Of a stretch of DNA of 64,000 nt, positions 50,234-58,559 are shown piece after piece. The translations under genes were made by a program, and so were the position numbers. Source of the DNA: Streptomyces caniscabiei (GTDB lineage Bacteria; Actinomycetota; Actinomycetes; Streptomycetales; Streptomycetaceae); assembly GCF_014930365.1 (NCBI RefSeq), contig NZ_JABXWI010000002.1, positions 729,841 to 793,840 of the forward strand. The letters run 5' to 3'. Within the stretch, counting starts at the first letter, position 1. Each line of letters starts with the position of its first letter. The notes under the pieces are model-generated. The model had not been told where the DNA came from, made no database searches, and saw nothing but the letters and a program-made list of their open reading frames with translations.

Positions 50234-51199
50234 ATGCCCGAGTACGGATACTTCCTGGCGACCGAGGAGTTCGGTCCCGCCGAGCTGATCGAGCAGGCGA
50301 GGATGGCCGAGCAAGCCGGATTCGACTGTCTGTGGATCTCGGACCACTTCCACCCGTGGAACGACGCCCAGGGCCAGAGCCCCTTCGTATGGTCGGTGAT
50401 CGGCGCGCTCTCCGAGGCCGTGTCGCTTCCGATCGAGACGGCGGTGACCTGTCCGACCGTCCGGATCCACCCGGCGGTCGTCGCGCAGGCCGCGGCGACG
50501 AGTTCGGTGATGACCGGCGGTCGTTTCCGGCTCGGCATCGGCTCGGGCGAGGCGCTCAACGAGCATGTCCTCGGCACCCGTTGGCCCCCGGCGGACGTCC
50601 GTCTGGAGATGCTGGAGGAGTCGGTCCAGGTGATGCGGCGCCTGTTCACCGGCGAGGAGGTCACCCACCGCGGCACGCACTTCACGGTGGAGAACGCCCG
50701 CCTCTACACGCTCCCCGAGGCGCCCGTCCCCATCGACATCTCCGGTTTCGGCCCCAAGGCCACCGCCCTCGCCGCCCGCGTCGGCGACGGTTTCATCACC
50801 ATGAGCCCCGACGAGGAGCTGGTGACCCAGTACCGCAAGGGCGGCGGGGGCGCGAACCCCGTCAGCGGCGGTACGAAGGTGTGCTGGGGCCCCGACCGGG
50901 ACGCCGCCGTGCGGCTCGTCCGCCACCTCTGGTCGAACCAGCTGCTGCCGGGCGAGATGGGGCAGATCCTGCCCACGCCCCGCCACTTCGAGCAGTTGGA
51001 GCCGCTGGTGACCGAGCAGATGGTGGGCGAGAACACGGTCTGCGGCGACGACGTCGACGAACACGTCGCCGAGCTGACCGCCTTCGCCGACGCGGGCTTC
51101 GACCGCGTCTACGTCAGCCAGATCGGCCCCGACCAGCGCGGCTTCTTCGACTTCTACCGCACGAAGGTGCTGCCGCGACTCCAGCGGGGTCCTCGCTGA
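50234..51199 (+). CDS. F420-dependent LLM-class oxidoreductase (TIGR03557)
   Basis: 321 residues of the luciferase-like TIM barrel. EYGYFLATEEFGPAELIEQA, SDHFHPWNDAQGQSPFVWSV, and GRFRLGIGSGEALNEHVLG match the TIGR03557 family, which uses coenzyme F420 rather than FMN. Substrates are unknown for most members. ATG at 50234 follows GGAGG by 8 bases. A perfect 20-bp hairpin lies 100 bases past the stop. Confidence 0.9.
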   Translation: MPEYGYFLATEEFGPAELIEQARMAEQAGFDCLWISDHFHPWNDAQGQSPFVWSVIGALSEAVSLPIETAVTCPTVRIHPAVVAQAAATSSVMTGGRFRLGIGSGEALNEHVLGTRWPPADVRLEMLEESVQVMRRLFTGEEVTHRGTHFTVENARLYTLPEAPVPIDISGFGPKATALAARVGDGFITMSPDEELVTQYRKGGGGANPVSGGTKVCWGPDRDAAVRLVRHLWSNQLLPGEMGQILPTPRHFEQLEPLVTEQMVGENTVCGDDVDEHVAELTAFADAGFDRVYVSQIGPDQRGFFDFYRTKVLPRLQRGPR

Positions 51200-51300
51200 C
51201 CCGCACCGCCCCCGGATTCTCGGCCCAGATGGTGTTTCCCTCTCCCCATCGTCTGGGCCGAGTGCACGTCCGCCGCACGGACCGCCGGCCGCGGCGCACC

Positions 51301-51343
51301 GGAATCGGGGCCCGGACGTCGATGACGTCCGGGCCCCGATTCC
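51301..51343. terminator. perfect 20-bp bidirectional terminator
   Basis: 51301-51320 is exactly complementary to 51324-51343 around GAT. It sits between the convergent F420 oxidoreductase and holin-like membrane genes and is followed by TTCTGTTT on the plus strand. Confidence 0.85.
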
Positions 51344-51358
51344 TTCTGTTTCCTCCGC

Positions 51359-51853
51359 TCACCGCTGCCGGTGGCGCGGGTCCTCGGGGTCGACGCCGAC
51401 CGGGGGCGGCGCGCCGGTCGCACCGCCGGGTGCGACGGGCGGCACCGGCGGATAGCCGGCCGGGCCGGTCCCGCCCGGGGGCGTCCCGGGCGCCGTACCG
51501 CCGACGACCCGGTCACGACCCGCCGCGAGGTCGCCCTCGTGCTCGGCCGTCGGCCGGGACGCCGAGGGCCGCGCCGCGCTCCTCAGCACGTACGCCGCCA
51601 CGCCGAGCACCACGGCCGTGATGAGCGCCGCGGCCCAGTCCGGCAGGCCGAGCGACAGGGCCAGCCCGAGGGCCAGCGCGAGGGCGGCACCCGCGTACAG
51701 GGCGAGCGCCCCGGACGCGGCGTACAGCGCCGCCTTGCGGCGCTGCTTGCGGGTCTGCTGCCGCAGCTCGTCGCGGATGGTCTCGCGGGCCACCAGCGCC
51801 AGCTCGTCGACCAGGTGCTTGTCCAGATGTTCGAGATGATTCAAGCGGTCCAT
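51359..51853 (-). CDS. phage-holin-family/Actinobacterial membrane protein
   Basis: 164 residues. A charged N-terminus (DRLNHLEHLDKHLVDELALV, residues 1-30), two transmembrane helices (residues about 55-75 and 80-100: AALYAASGALALYAGAALAL and LGLPDWAAALITAVVLGVAAY), and a Pro/Gly-rich tail. It resembles the small holin-X type proteins of actinobacteria, which have no shown lytic role. ATG at 51853 is chosen from several in-frame starts. It faces the F420 gene across a terminator. Confidence 0.72.
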   Translation of the reverse strand: MDRLNHLEHLDKHLVDELALVARETIRDELRQQTRKQRRKAALYAASGALALYAGAALALALGLALSLGLPDWAAALITAVVLGVAAYVLRSAARPSASRPTAEHEGDLAAGRDRVVGGTAPGTPPGGTGPAGYPPVPPVAPGGATGAPPPVGVDPEDPRHRQR

Positions 51854-51916
51854 CGCCTCCGGGTACCCGTGCCCCCGCCCGCGTAACGCGGCATGCGCCC
51901 GGGGCGGATCCCCAAC

Positions 51917-51922
51917 TAGGCT
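51917..51922 (+). promoter_or_regulatory. -10 box of a leaderless promoter
   Basis: TAGGCT, 7 bases before the ATG at 51930. No SD is present. Confidence 0.4.
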
Positions 51923-51929
51923 CTGCTCC

Positions 51930-52283
51930 ATGGAGATTCTCGGCACCACGCTCCGCATCTGCGTCGACGACCTGGAAGCCGCGGTCCCGTTCTACGAGAG
52001 ACTCTCGGGCGGGCCGGCCATGCGCTTCGAACGCGGCGGCGTCCAGGTGGCCGCCGTCGGCTGCTTCCTGCTGATGAGTGGACCCGAGTCGGAGCTGGAG
52101 GTCCTGCGGAAGGTGGCCGCGACCATCGCGGTCGAGGACGTCGACGAGGCGAACCGGGTCCTCACCGCCTCCGGCGCCCAGGTGCTGGCCGGCCCCATCC
52201 CCACGCCCGTCGGCCGCAACCTGATCGCCGTCCACCCCGACGGCTCGGTCTACGAGTACGCGGACCGCCGGACGGTGGGGTGA
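51930..52283 (+). CDS. VOC/glyoxalase-fold protein
   Basis: 117 residues: one glyoxalase/bleomycin-resistance (VOC) unit (TTLRICVDDLEAAVPFYERL; TIAVEDVDEANRVLTASGAQ; NLIAVHPDGSVYEYA). The fold binds metal or small molecules and dimers are usual. The substrate is unknown. The gene appears leaderless, with TAGGCT 7 bases before ATG. It converges with the arginase-fold gene, 3 bases away. Confidence 0.82.
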   Translation: MEILGTTLRICVDDLEAAVPFYERLSGGPAMRFERGGVQVAAVGCFLLMSGPESELEVLRKVAATIAVEDVDEANRVLTASGAQVLAGPIPTPVGRNLIAVHPDGSVYEYADRRTVG

Positions 52284-52286
52284 GCG

Positions 52287-53183
52287 TCAGGGGGCGAACG
52301 CGGCCACGACGAGGTCCGTGAGCAGCGCGCCCGCCGTGCCGTCGGGGTCCAGATCGGGGTCGTAGATGGTGACGTTGAGGCCCACGCAGTGCGGTGAGCG
52401 GACCAACGGGCGCAGCAGCGCGGTCAGTTCGTCGGGCAGGAGCCCGTCGGGGTCGGGGCTGTCGACGGCGGGCATGACGGACGGGTCGAGGACGTCGGCG
52501 TCCAGGTGCACCCAGAACCCGGCCAGTTCGGGTGTCTCGAAGCTCAGCGCGGTGACCCGGGCGAGATCGTCCGCGCCCCAGGTGCGCAGCTCGCCGACGG
52601 TCACGACGGGGATCTTCAGGGCGGCCAGCTCGGCGCGCTCGTCCTCGAACGCGTCCCGGATGCCGAAGAGCCGTACGTCCTCGTCGCGCAGATAGGGCCC
52701 GAGGCCCTCCAGGTCGGTCAGGTCCGGCTGTCCGCGCCCGGTGGCGAGCGCCAGCTCCTCACCGCCGGCCGCGCCGACCCGGTCGGAGTTCCCCGGATGC
52801 CGGAAGTCGGCGGAGGCGTCGACGGCGACCAGCCCGTACCGCCCGATCCGCCGCAGCGCGAGCGAGGCGCCGAGCTGGATCGAACAGTCCCCGCCGAGGA
52901 CGACGGGCAGCTCACCGGCCCGGACGTGCCGCTCGATCCGGTCGGCGAGCCTACGGGTGTACGAGGCGATCGCGCCGGCGTTGAAGACGCCGTCGCCCTC
53001 CTGCCAGTCGCCCCGGTCGTAGCGCGGCGGCACCACCACCCCGCCCTCCAGCGCGCCGAGGCGCCGCACGATGCCCTGTTCCCGCAGGGCGCCGGCGAGC
53101 TTGTGGCAGCCGGGCACGGTCCCCGGGGCGGGCGGCCGCAGGCCGAGATTGGAGGGGGCGTCCACGACGACGATGTTCCGCAT
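52287..53183 (-). CDS. arginase-fold protein with altered metal ligands
   Basis: 298 residues. The ureohydrolase core is present: VVLGGDCSIQLGASLAL, VAVDASADFRHPG, and FWVHLDADVLDPSVMPAVDSP. In true arginases and agmatinases these are GGDHS, DAHxD and DxDxxDP. The His in both first motifs is missing (Cys and Ser); GGDCS occurs in part of the family, but loss of the DAHxD His is unusual. The two metal ions may bind poorly or differently, so activity is uncertain. ATG at 53183 has AGGA 8 bases upstream. Confidence 0.78.
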   Translation of the reverse strand: MRNIVVVDAPSNLGLRPPAPGTVPGCHKLAGALREQGIVRRLGALEGGVVVPPRYDRGDWQEGDGVFNAGAIASYTRRLADRIERHVRAGELPVVLGGDCSIQLGASLALRRIGRYGLVAVDASADFRHPGNSDRVGAAGGEELALATGRGQPDLTDLEGLGPYLRDEDVRLFGIRDAFEDERAELAALKIPVVTVGELRTWGADDLARVTALSFETPELAGFWVHLDADVLDPSVMPAVDSPDPDGLLPDELTALLRPLVRSPHCVGLNVTIYDPDLDPDGTAGALLTDLVVAAFAP

Positions 53184-53229
53184 GGGTCCCATCCTGAGCG
53201 ACGGCGCCGTCCGCCGGGACGGGAACGGA

Positions 53230-53826
53230 TCATTCCGGGAGACGGCCCCCGGGCGGCTCCGGGAGACGGCCCCCGCCCGGGACCGGGCGCTCCATCTCCG
53301 TGGTCAGCGCCCACCGCTGGTGGTCCCGCCAGGCCCCGTCGATGAACAGGAAGTCCGGCGAGAAGCCCTCCAGCCGGAAGCCGCACCGCCGGGCGAGGGC
53401 GATGGAGGCGGCGTTCCCGGGCTGCACGTTGATCTCCAGCCGGTGCAGCCCCATGAAGGTGAACGCGTACTCGACCACCAGTGCGAGCCCCTCCCCCATC
53501 AGGCCGCGTCCGGCGGCGTGGGCGAAGGCCCCGTAGCCGAGGGCGCCGCTCTGGAAGCCGCCCTCCACGATGTTGTTGATGTTGATGAATCCGGCGATGC
53601 CCCCGCCGTCCTTCTCGCACACCAGGAACCCGGCCTTGGTCGGATCCTCGATGAGCCGTCCCGCGTACGCGGCGTACGCCGCGGGTGTGGCCGGGGGAAA
53701 CAGCCACGGCCGGTGCAGCTCCGCGCTCTCCCGCACCCGTGCGACGAACTCGGGGCCGTCCCCGGGTGTGAAGCGGCGGATCGCGACGCGGGGGCCTTCG
53801 ATGAGATGACGAACGTTCTCGGACAC
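53230..53826 (-). CDS. GNAT-family N-acetyltransferase
   Basis: 198 residues of the RimJ/RimL-like branch. The acetyl-CoA-binding GYGAFAHAAGRGLMGEGL at about residues 95-112 and RLEINVQPGNAASIALARRCGF near 130 are typical. Substrates are N-terminal or small-molecule amines, unknown here. GTG at 53826 is supported by TACCGT plus exactly 6 bases, a leaderless arrangement. The 3' end has two 17-bp direct repeats (53235 and 53259) that give the closing GGRLPEPPGGRLPE. Confidence 0.85.
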   Translation of the reverse strand: MSENVRHLIEGPRVAIRRFTPGDGPEFVARVRESAELHRPWLFPPATPAAYAAYAGRLIEDPTKAGFLVCEKDGGGIAGFININNIVEGGFQSGALGYGAFAHAAGRGLMGEGLALVVEYAFTFMGLHRLEINVQPGNAASIALARRCGFRLEGFSPDFLFIDGAWRDHQRWALTTEMERPVPGGGRLPEPPGGRLPE

Positions 53827-53832
53827 CCCGCC

Positions 53833-53838
53833 ACGGTA
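53833..53838 (-). promoter_or_regulatory. -10 box of a leaderless promoter
   Basis: TACCGT on the minus strand, 6 bases before the GTG at 53826. Confidence 0.4.
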
Positions 53839-53852
53839 CGTCGGAGCGGGTG

Positions 53853-54101
53853 TCACCTGCGCCGTCTCATGAAGTACGCCCCGCACACCGCTCCGACCAG
53901 GCCCGTCCCGAGGAGAGCCAGCCACAGGGGCATGGTGACCTCGGAGACCAGCAGCTGGATGTCGGTGCTCTGGGTGTTCTGGAACACGAAGACGAGCGCG
54001 AGGACGGCGAGCAGACCCACGAGGACCCTGCCGGGGGTCAGCGTCTCGCTCCACCGCTTCCGCCCATGCGTCCCGACTCGTGCCGATGTCTTCGGGCTCA
54101 T
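53853..54101 (-). CDS. LapA-domain (DUF1049) membrane protein
   Basis: 82 residues with two helices (LVGLLAVLALVFVFQNTQ and MPLWLALLGTGLVGAVCGAY). The FVFQNTQ...DIQLL motif is the LapA/DUF1049 signature. Such small membrane proteins help assemble envelope machinery in some bacteria. ATG at 54101 is used; a longer in-frame start would extend into the upstream region. It closes against the GNAT gene on the same strand. Confidence 0.78.
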   Translation of the reverse strand: MSPKTSARVGTHGRKRWSETLTPGRVLVGLLAVLALVFVFQNTQSTDIQLLVSEVTMPLWLALLGTGLVGAVCGAYFMRRRR

Positions 54102-54222
54102 GTCTCCAGGATGACGCGATCGCCCGGGATGCGCCCGGTGGGAGACACCCCGGCGGAAAGACACCCAGGCGGGGAGAAGCCCCGGCCGGGCGACACCGGG
54201 CGGCCGGCCGGGGAGCTGGCCC

Positions 54223-55179
54223 TCAGAGCAGGGCCGGCTCGTCCAGTGTCAGCGTCCCCGCCTCCGCGTCCAGCTCCGCCGTCACCCCGAAGGGGATCGT
54301 CAGCGCCCCTTCCCCGTGGCCGAATCCGAACTCCTCCACCATCGGCACCCCGACCCCGCCGAGCCGGTCGACGAGCAGCGCCCGCACCTTCTCGTACGGC
54401 TCGCACTCCGCCCAGGAGCCGAGGACGACGCCGGCGACCCCGTCCAGCCAGCCCGCGCGCAGGAGCTGGGTGAGGTAGCGGTCGAGGCGGTAGGTCTCCT
54501 CGCCGACGTCCTCCAGGCAGAGCAGGCCGCCCCGGGCCGAGCGCCGGGCGTGCGGGTTGCCCAGCTCGGCCGCGAGCAGACAGAGGCAGCCACCGAGGAG
54601 GACCCCCCGCGCACGGCCCGGCACCAGGGCGGCGCTTCCCTCGGCGGCCCGGATCGTGCGCACCGTCTCGGGGGAGAACAGCGTGGCCCGCAGATGCTCC
54701 TGGGCCCGGCTGTTCTTGAGGAAGTCGACGCCCGCGGCCATGGGCCCGTGCAGGGTGACAAGACCGGCCCTGGTGGCGAAGGCCTCGTGCAGGGCGGTGA
54801 TGTCACTGAACCCGACGAGCGCCTTGGGGCCCGCCGCCCGGATCGCGTCCCAGTCGAGCAGGTCGACCATCCGCTGCACGCCGTACCCGCCGCGGGCGCA
54901 CAGCACGGCGGACACCGACGGGTCGCACCAGGCGTTCTGGAAGTCGGCGGCGCGGTCGGCGTCCGTGCCCGCTAGATAGGGGAACCCGGGGTGCCGGTCC
55001 AGTGTGTGGGGCGCCACGACGGGATCGAGGTCCCAGCCGCGCAGCAGGTCCAGCCCGGCGCTGAGCCGCTCCTCGACGACCGGTCCGCTGGGCGCGACGA
55101 CGGCCACCCGCGCGCCGGGCACGAGGCGGGCGGGTCTGGTCAGGGGGGTCACGAACGTCACAGGTGTCACGGGTGTCAC
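54223..55179 (-). CDS. LD-carboxypeptidase, S66 family
   Basis: 318 residues. VPGARVAVVAPSGPVVEERL at the start, the nucleophile Ser in LVGFSDITALHEA region, CARGGYGVQRMVDLLDW, and EDVGEETYRLDRYLTQLLRA match S66 peptidases. These cleave LD-bonds in peptidoglycan tetrapeptides or relieve microcin-type nucleotide peptides. It acts in the cytoplasm. GTG at 55179 overlaps the S9 peptidase stop as GTGA and has GGAG 8 bases upstream. The N-terminus carries a TPVTPVTFVTPLT repeat. Confidence 0.87.
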   Translation of the reverse strand: MTPVTPVTFVTPLTRPARLVPGARVAVVAPSGPVVEERLSAGLDLLRGWDLDPVVAPHTLDRHPGFPYLAGTDADRAADFQNAWCDPSVSAVLCARGGYGVQRMVDLLDWDAIRAAGPKALVGFSDITALHEAFATRAGLVTLHGPMAAGVDFLKNSRAQEHLRATLFSPETVRTIRAAEGSAALVPGRARGVLLGGCLCLLAAELGNPHARRSARGGLLCLEDVGEETYRLDRYLTQLLRAGWLDGVAGVVLGSWAECEPYEKVRALLVDRLGGVGVPMVEEFGFGHGEGALTIPFGVTAELDAEAGTLTLDEPALL

Positions 55180-57200
55180 TTTGCGAGCTCCAGAGTAGGG
55201 ATACCCGGAGGATTCAACCCGAAGACCCGGGCGTACAGCGAAAGCTCCGCCTCCAGGACCCGCACCATCGTCTCCGCCCGCCGGAAGCCGTGCCCCTCCC
55301 CCTCGAAGGCGAGATAGGCGTGCGGCACCCGCCCGTCGAGCCTGGCCAGGAACCGCTCGCACTGCGCGGGCGGGCAGATCACGTCGTCGAGGCCCTGGAG
55401 CAGCAGGAACGGCGCGGTGATCCGGTCGGCGTGCTCGGTGGGCGACCGCTCCGCGTACCGCATCGGCTCCTCGGCCGACGGCCCGATCAGGCTCTCCAGG
55501 TACCTGGACTCGAAGTCGTGCGTTTCCCCCGGCCCCCAGTGCTCGAGGTCGAGGACGGGATACAGGATCGTTCCGCAGGCGTACACGTCGGTCGAGGTCA
55601 GGGACACGGCGGCCGTCCAGCCGCCCGCGCTGCCGCCCCTGATGGCGAGCCTGGTCCGGTCGGCGGTGCCCTCGTCGGCGAGGGCGAGCGCCACGGCCGC
55701 GCAGTCCTCCACGTCGACGACGCCCCACTGCTCGCGCAGCCGGTTGCGGTACTCCCGTCCGTAGCCGGTGGACCCTCCGTAGTTGACCTCGGCGACGCCG
55801 ATGCCGCGTGAGGTGAAGTAGGCGATCGCGAGGTCGAGGACCAGCGGCGCGCGGCTGGTGGGCCCGCCGTGCGCCCAGACGACGTAGGGCGGCAGCTCGG
55901 TGCTGAAGGCGACGGCGCCGGGGTTGTGCGGCGGGTAGACGTGGGCGTGGATCTCGCGCCCGGCGGGGCCGAGGAAGCTGCGGATCTGGGGTTCGGGGTA
56001 GTGGGAGGGGTCCACCGGGTCGTCGTGCGCGGCGCCGATCACCCGGGCGTCGCCGGTGGCGGCGTCCAGCTCGACCACCTCGTACGCGCTGCGGGGGCTG
56101 GCCCCGATGCCGAGGATCCGGCCGCCGTGCACGGCGAGCGAGGGGGCGAACTCGGTCCACGGTCCGGCCGCGTCCACGACCTGGCCGGTCTCCAGGTCCA
56201 GGACACCGAGCGCGGTGGCGCCGCGCCCGTGGATCACGGCGACGAGCCCGTCGTCCAGCAGCGCGAACCAGCTCCAGCCGACCTTCCACAGCGGGCCGCC
56301 GAACTCCTCCTCGCGGGCGCAGAGGGCCGTGCGGCCGCCGCCGTCGGGGTCGAGGCGGCCGGGCTCGGTGTGGTCGGGACCGGCGTGGTCGGGGTCGAGG
56401 CGGTAGAGGTTCCAGTAGCCGGTGGTGTCGCTGGAGTACACGAGGGTGCCGTCGGCGGCCCAGTCGACCTGGGCGACCGACTCCTCCGGGCCGCCCGCGA
56501 CGGACCGGGGCGCGCCGAACCGGCCGTCCTCGGTCACCTCGGCGACCAGCAGCGACGTGCCGTCCCACGGCATCCTGGGGTGGTCCCAGGCGAGCCAGGC
56601 GGCACGGCGGCCGTCCGGCGAGAGACGGGGGCAGGTGACGAACCGCCTGCTGTCGTCGGTCAGCGCCCGCACGGCGCCGCGGTCCTCGGCCGCCGAGCCG
56701 TCCAGCGGCACCGCGGCGACGACCCGCCGCACGTCGGTGGGCCCCTCGCCGGTGAACTCCTCCAGGACGCACCACACCTCGTCCCGCTCCGGGTGCGGCC
56801 GCGGATCCACCCAGCGCAGTCCGCCGCCGACCGGCGACACCGGGGTGAGCGGACGGGGCTCACCGCCGGGCTCGAAGCCGTAGAGGCGCTGGTCGGCGTG
56901 GTTCACGAAGACCACGAAGGGGCCGCCGTCCCGGGGGACCGCGGTCCAGGGCTGTCCGCCGTACTCCATGACCCGGCTGCGCACGTTCCACGGGGCCGGC
57001 AGGACCGACTCCTCCGTGCCGTCGGCCGTGCGCCGCACCAGGGTGCGTCTGCCGGCCTCGGTGGGCCGGGGCTCCGTCCACCAGGCCTCGTCGCCGACGA
57101 AGCCGACGAACTCGGGATGCCCGTCGTGCGCGGCGGCCAGCGCCGCGTCGATCGGCGAGGGCCACGAACCGTACGCCAGGGTCTGCACCTTGTCCCCCAT
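55176..57200 (-). CDS. S9 prolyl oligopeptidase-family peptidase
   Basis: 674 residues. An N-terminal beta-propeller of about 400 residues with repeated W-rich strands precedes an alpha/beta-hydrolase domain: oxyanion/HGGPTSRA, nucleophile RGGSAGGWTAAVSL, Asp in LLQGLDDVICP, and His in FEGEGHGF. This is the acylaminoacyl/dipeptidyl peptidase branch, acting on small peptides. The following S66 gene overlaps its stop. ATG at 57200 is used over one at 57224. Confidence 0.88.
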   Translation of the reverse strand: MGDKVQTLAYGSWPSPIDAALAAAHDGHPEFVGFVGDEAWWTEPRPTEAGRRTLVRRTADGTEESVLPAPWNVRSRVMEYGGQPWTAVPRDGGPFVVFVNHADQRLYGFEPGGEPRPLTPVSPVGGGLRWVDPRPHPERDEVWCVLEEFTGEGPTDVRRVVAAVPLDGSAAEDRGAVRALTDDSRRFVTCPRLSPDGRRAAWLAWDHPRMPWDGTSLLVAEVTEDGRFGAPRSVAGGPEESVAQVDWAADGTLVYSSDTTGYWNLYRLDPDHAGPDHTEPGRLDPDGGGRTALCAREEEFGGPLWKVGWSWFALLDDGLVAVIHGRGATALGVLDLETGQVVDAAGPWTEFAPSLAVHGGRILGIGASPRSAYEVVELDAATGDARVIGAAHDDPVDPSHYPEPQIRSFLGPAGREIHAHVYPPHNPGAVAFSTELPPYVVWAHGGPTSRAPLVLDLAIAYFTSRGIGVAEVNYGGSTGYGREYRNRLREQWGVVDVEDCAAVALALADEGTADRTRLAIRGGSAGGWTAAVSLTSTDVYACGTILYPVLDLEHWGPGETHDFESRYLESLIGPSAEEPMRYAERSPTEHADRITAPFLLLQGLDDVICPPAQCERFLARLDGRVPHAYLAFEGEGHGFRRAETMVRVLEAELSLYARVFGLNPPGIPTLELAK

Positions 57201-57227
57201 GTCCCTTCGTCCCCCGAGTCCCATCGG

Positions 57228-58559
57228 TCAGGCCGTCCGCAGGAAGCGGTCCAGCACACGGACGCCGAAGTGGAGCGCCTCCACGGGGACGCGCTCGTCG
57301 ACGCCGTGGAAGAGCGCCGCGTAGTCGAAGCCCTCGGGGAGCTTCAGCGGCGAGAAGCCGTAGCCGGTGATGCCGAGGCGCGAGAACTGCTTGGCGTCCG
57401 TGCCGCCCGGCATGCAGTACGGCACCACGTGCCCCTCGGGCGCGAACTCCTCGACGGCGGCCCGCATCCGCGCGTACGTGACCGAGTCCACCGGCGCCTG
57501 GAGGGCCACCTCCCGGTGCTCGTACTCCCAGTCCACGTCCGGTCCGGTGAGCCGGTCGAGGGTCTCCCGGAACTCGTCCTCACCGCCGGGCAGATACCGT
57601 CCGTCCACGCGGGCGACGGCCTCCCCCGGGATCACGTTGATCTTGTAGCCGGCGTCCAGCATGGTCGGGTTGGCGCTGTTGCGGACGGTCGCCTCGACCA
57701 GGGCCGCGGCCGGGCCGAGCTTGTCGAGCAGCCGGTCGACGCCGCCGTGGTCGCCGAGGTCGGCCTCGACGCCGTACAGCTCGGCGAGTGCGGTGAGGGC
57801 CGCGCGGACGGTCGGCGTGAGCCGCAGGGGCCACTCGTGCGCGCCGATCCGGGCGACGGCCGCCGCGAGGCGGGTCACCGCGTTGGCCCGGTTCACCTTG
57901 GAGCCGTGGCCGGCCCGGCCGCGCGCGGTGAGCTTCAGCCAGCCGGTGCCGCGCTCACCCGCCGCGATCGGATAGATCTGGCGGCCACCGCCGTCGTGGA
58001 AGGTGAAGGCCCCCGACTCGCTGATGCCCTCGGTGCAGCCCTCGAAGAGACCGGCGTGCCGGTCGGCGAGGAAGCCGGAGCCGTCCTCGGCGCTCGCCTC
58101 CTCGTCGGCGGTGAACGCGATCACGAGGTCCCGGCGGGGGCGTACGCCGGTGCGCGCCCACTGCCGCACGACGGCCAGGATCATCGCGTCCATGTTCTTC
58201 ATGTCGACCGCGCCCCGGCCCCAGACCACGCCGTCGCGGATCTCCCCGGAGAAGGGGTGCACGCTCCAGTCCGCGGCCTGGGCGGGCACGACGTCCAGAT
58301 GACCGTGGACGAGCAGGGCGTCCGCCGACGGGTCGGTGCCCTCGATCCGCGCCACCACGTTGGTGCGGCCCGCGGTGCGCTCCAGCAGCGTGGGCTCCAC
58401 GCCGGCCTCGGCCAGCAGCGCGGCGGCGTACTCGGCGGCCGGCCGCTCCCGGCAGTCCCCGCCGCCGCGGTTGGTGGTGTCGATCCGGATGAGGTCGGAG
58501 GTGAACCGGACCACCTCGTCCAGCGCCCGCTGGTCCACGGGTGCCGTCTGCTCAGCCAT
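57228..58559 (-). CDS. M20 family metallopeptidase
   Basis: 443 residues of the ArgE/DapE/CPG2 family. Metal ligands are visible: LLVHGHLDVVPAQ (first His near residue 80), WGRGAVDMKN (Asp), AFTADEEASA (Glu pair) and the closing LFHGVDERV (His). The dimerisation domain lies in between. Members are amidases or dipeptidases on modified amino acids or peptides. ATG at 58559 overlaps the dppA stop by 8 bases and the S9 gene follows 27 bases on, so all four peptidase genes form one operon. Confidence 0.88.
   Translation of the reverse strand: MAEQTAPVDQRALDEVVRFTSDLIRIDTTNRGGGDCRERPAAEYAAALLAEAGVEPTLLERTAGRTNVVARIEGTDPSADALLVHGHLDVVPAQAADWSVHPFSGEIRDGVVWGRGAVDMKNMDAMILAVVRQWARTGVRPRRDLVIAFTADEEASAEDGSGFLADRHAGLFEGCTEGISESGAFTFHDGGGRQIYPIAAGERGTGWLKLTARGRAGHGSKVNRANAVTRLAAAVARIGAHEWPLRLTPTVRAALTALAELYGVEADLGDHGGVDRLLDKLGPAAALVEATVRNSANPTMLDAGYKINVIPGEAVARVDGRYLPGGEDEFRETLDRLTGPDVDWEYEHREVALQAPVDSVTYARMRAAVEEFAPEGHVVPYCMPGGTDAKQFSRLGITGYGFSPLKLPEGFDYAALFHGVDERVPVEALHFGVRVLDRFLRTA

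Noticed and set aside
51359..51853. Prophage holin
   Set aside because: No endolysin, capsid or integrase gene is near; this small-protein family is widespread in actinobacterial chromosomes.
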